NCBI GenBank assembly: GCA_039704465.1
Contig: JASFAU010000004.1
Location: 434,001 to 498,000, forward strand
From: Plasmodiophora brassicae
Taxonomy: Eukaryota; Endomyxa; Phytomyxea; Plasmodiophorida; Plasmodiophoridae
DNA length: 64,000 nt
Direction of reading: 5' to 3'
Shown here: piece after piece, positions 63,651-64,000 of the stretch
Position numbering within the stretch: the stretch's first letter is position 1
How the letters are laid out: each line of letters opens with the position of its first letter
Made by a program: the position numbers and the translations under genes
Notes under the pieces: model-generated
The model's database searches: none
Told to the model about the DNA's origin: nothing
What the model saw: only the letters and a program-made list of their open reading frames with translations

Positions 63651-64000
63651 TCAGGTCAGGTCGACGGCGGTGAAGGGCGACGTGTTGTTCCCGAGGGCGA
63701 TGTCGTCCAGGAACGAGGTCGAATTGTGGAACGTGGTCCCGCCGAGCAGGAACTGGCAGTCCCTGTTGTCCTTGTTGATCTGGGCGATGCACGCCGCCTC
63801 TTCATACGTCGCACCGCCGACAATAAAAATGAACCTGCAGGGACAGACGCTCAACATTGCCCATTTCGTGTCCAGTCAGGTCCACGCGACACCGTACACT
63901 TGTTTCGTCGAGTGCTCCAGTTGAGGATTGGAACCAGCGATGGGGAACTCCGTTGTCTTGAGGCGCCCTTTCCGGATAGCATCCGCTGTCCGCGCCAGGA
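63651..64000 (-). CDS. VPS45: VPS45, Sec1/Munc18 protein (C-terminal part, cut by window edge)
   Basis: Two exons are visible: from beyond 64000 to 63898, and 63834-63651. The sequence DAIRKGRLKTTEFP, then VFIFIVGGATYEEA and FLLGGTTFHNSTSFLDDI, matches the C-terminus of VPS45 closely; the GGATYEEA and LGGTTxHN words distinguish it from VPS33 and Sly1. SM proteins bind syntaxins and template SNARE assembly; VPS45 acts at endosomes and the trans-Golgi. The protein ends NNTSPFTAVDLT, shorter than animal VPS45. The N-terminal 80 percent lies outside the window. Confidence 0.9.

Overview
This is nuclear DNA from a GC-rich, compact-genome unicellular eukaryote. Almost every gene is split by short GT-AG introns, mostly 45-80 bp, and I could spell out about 95 splice junction pairs that keep the reading frame. 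Genes sit on both strands a few hundred bases apart or less, and no operons, tRNAs, rRNAs or CRISPRs are visible. The gene set (coronin, a DOCK-family GEF, PIP5K, AGC-type kinase, two DYW-type PPR proteins, a vacuolar H+-pyrophosphatase, seven-helix receptors, polysaccharide deacetylases) is what an amoebozoan with an Acanthamoeba-like gene repertoire would carry. That placement is inference from gene content only.

Layout. 1-9.4 kb: TMEM50-like and calcineurin-B-like genes (-), coronin, PP2A methylesterase and a DYW-PPR protein (+), a VTT-domain protein (-). 9.9-17.9 kb (-): mitochondrial glycerol-3-phosphate dehydrogenase, proteasome receptor Rpn13, a membrane-anchored AGC pseudokinase, and a second DYW-PPR protein that is a paralogue of the first. 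18.3-29.6 kb: a type II membrane protein, PIP5K (+), farnesyl diphosphate synthase (-), a multi-pass membrane protein, poorly resolved accessory stretches, Cu/Zn superoxide dismutase (-), FtsJ-type rRNA methyltransferase (+). 30-37.2 kb: one large DOCK (DHR-1/DHR-2) gene. 37.4-46.3 kb (-): isovaleryl-CoA dehydrogenase, a hairpin membrane protein, V-type H+-PPase, a ZIP metal transporter, a 7TM receptor and its internally deleted pseudogene copy. 46.6-51.9 kb (+): Fe superoxide dismutase, ribosomal protein uL18 (RPL5), an ankyrin/EF-hand protein. 52.7-57.1 kb: three tandem CE4 polysaccharide deacetylases with duplicated flanks. 57.3-64 kb: a LEA2/TMEM106-like protein, a head-to-head pair of unknown genes, a tyrosinase-fold protein that has lost its copper ligands, glyoxalase II, METTL18 histidine methyltransferase, and the 3' end of VPS45.

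Functional themes. Actin and membrane signalling (coronin, DOCK, PIP5K, calcineurin-B-like, pseudokinase), organelle RNA editing (two DYW proteins), redox defence (two superoxide dismutases), mitochondrial catabolism (GPD2, IVD), vacuole and metal physiology (H+-PPase, ZIP) and cell-surface polysaccharide modification (deacetylase array). The most unusual observations are the two colinear DYW paralogues with a 26-codon GAC expansion at one exact position in only one copy, GC-AG introns forced by conserved protein alignments in at least three genes, and two enzyme folds (AGC kinase, tyrosinase) whose catalytic residues are gone while the gene remains open.
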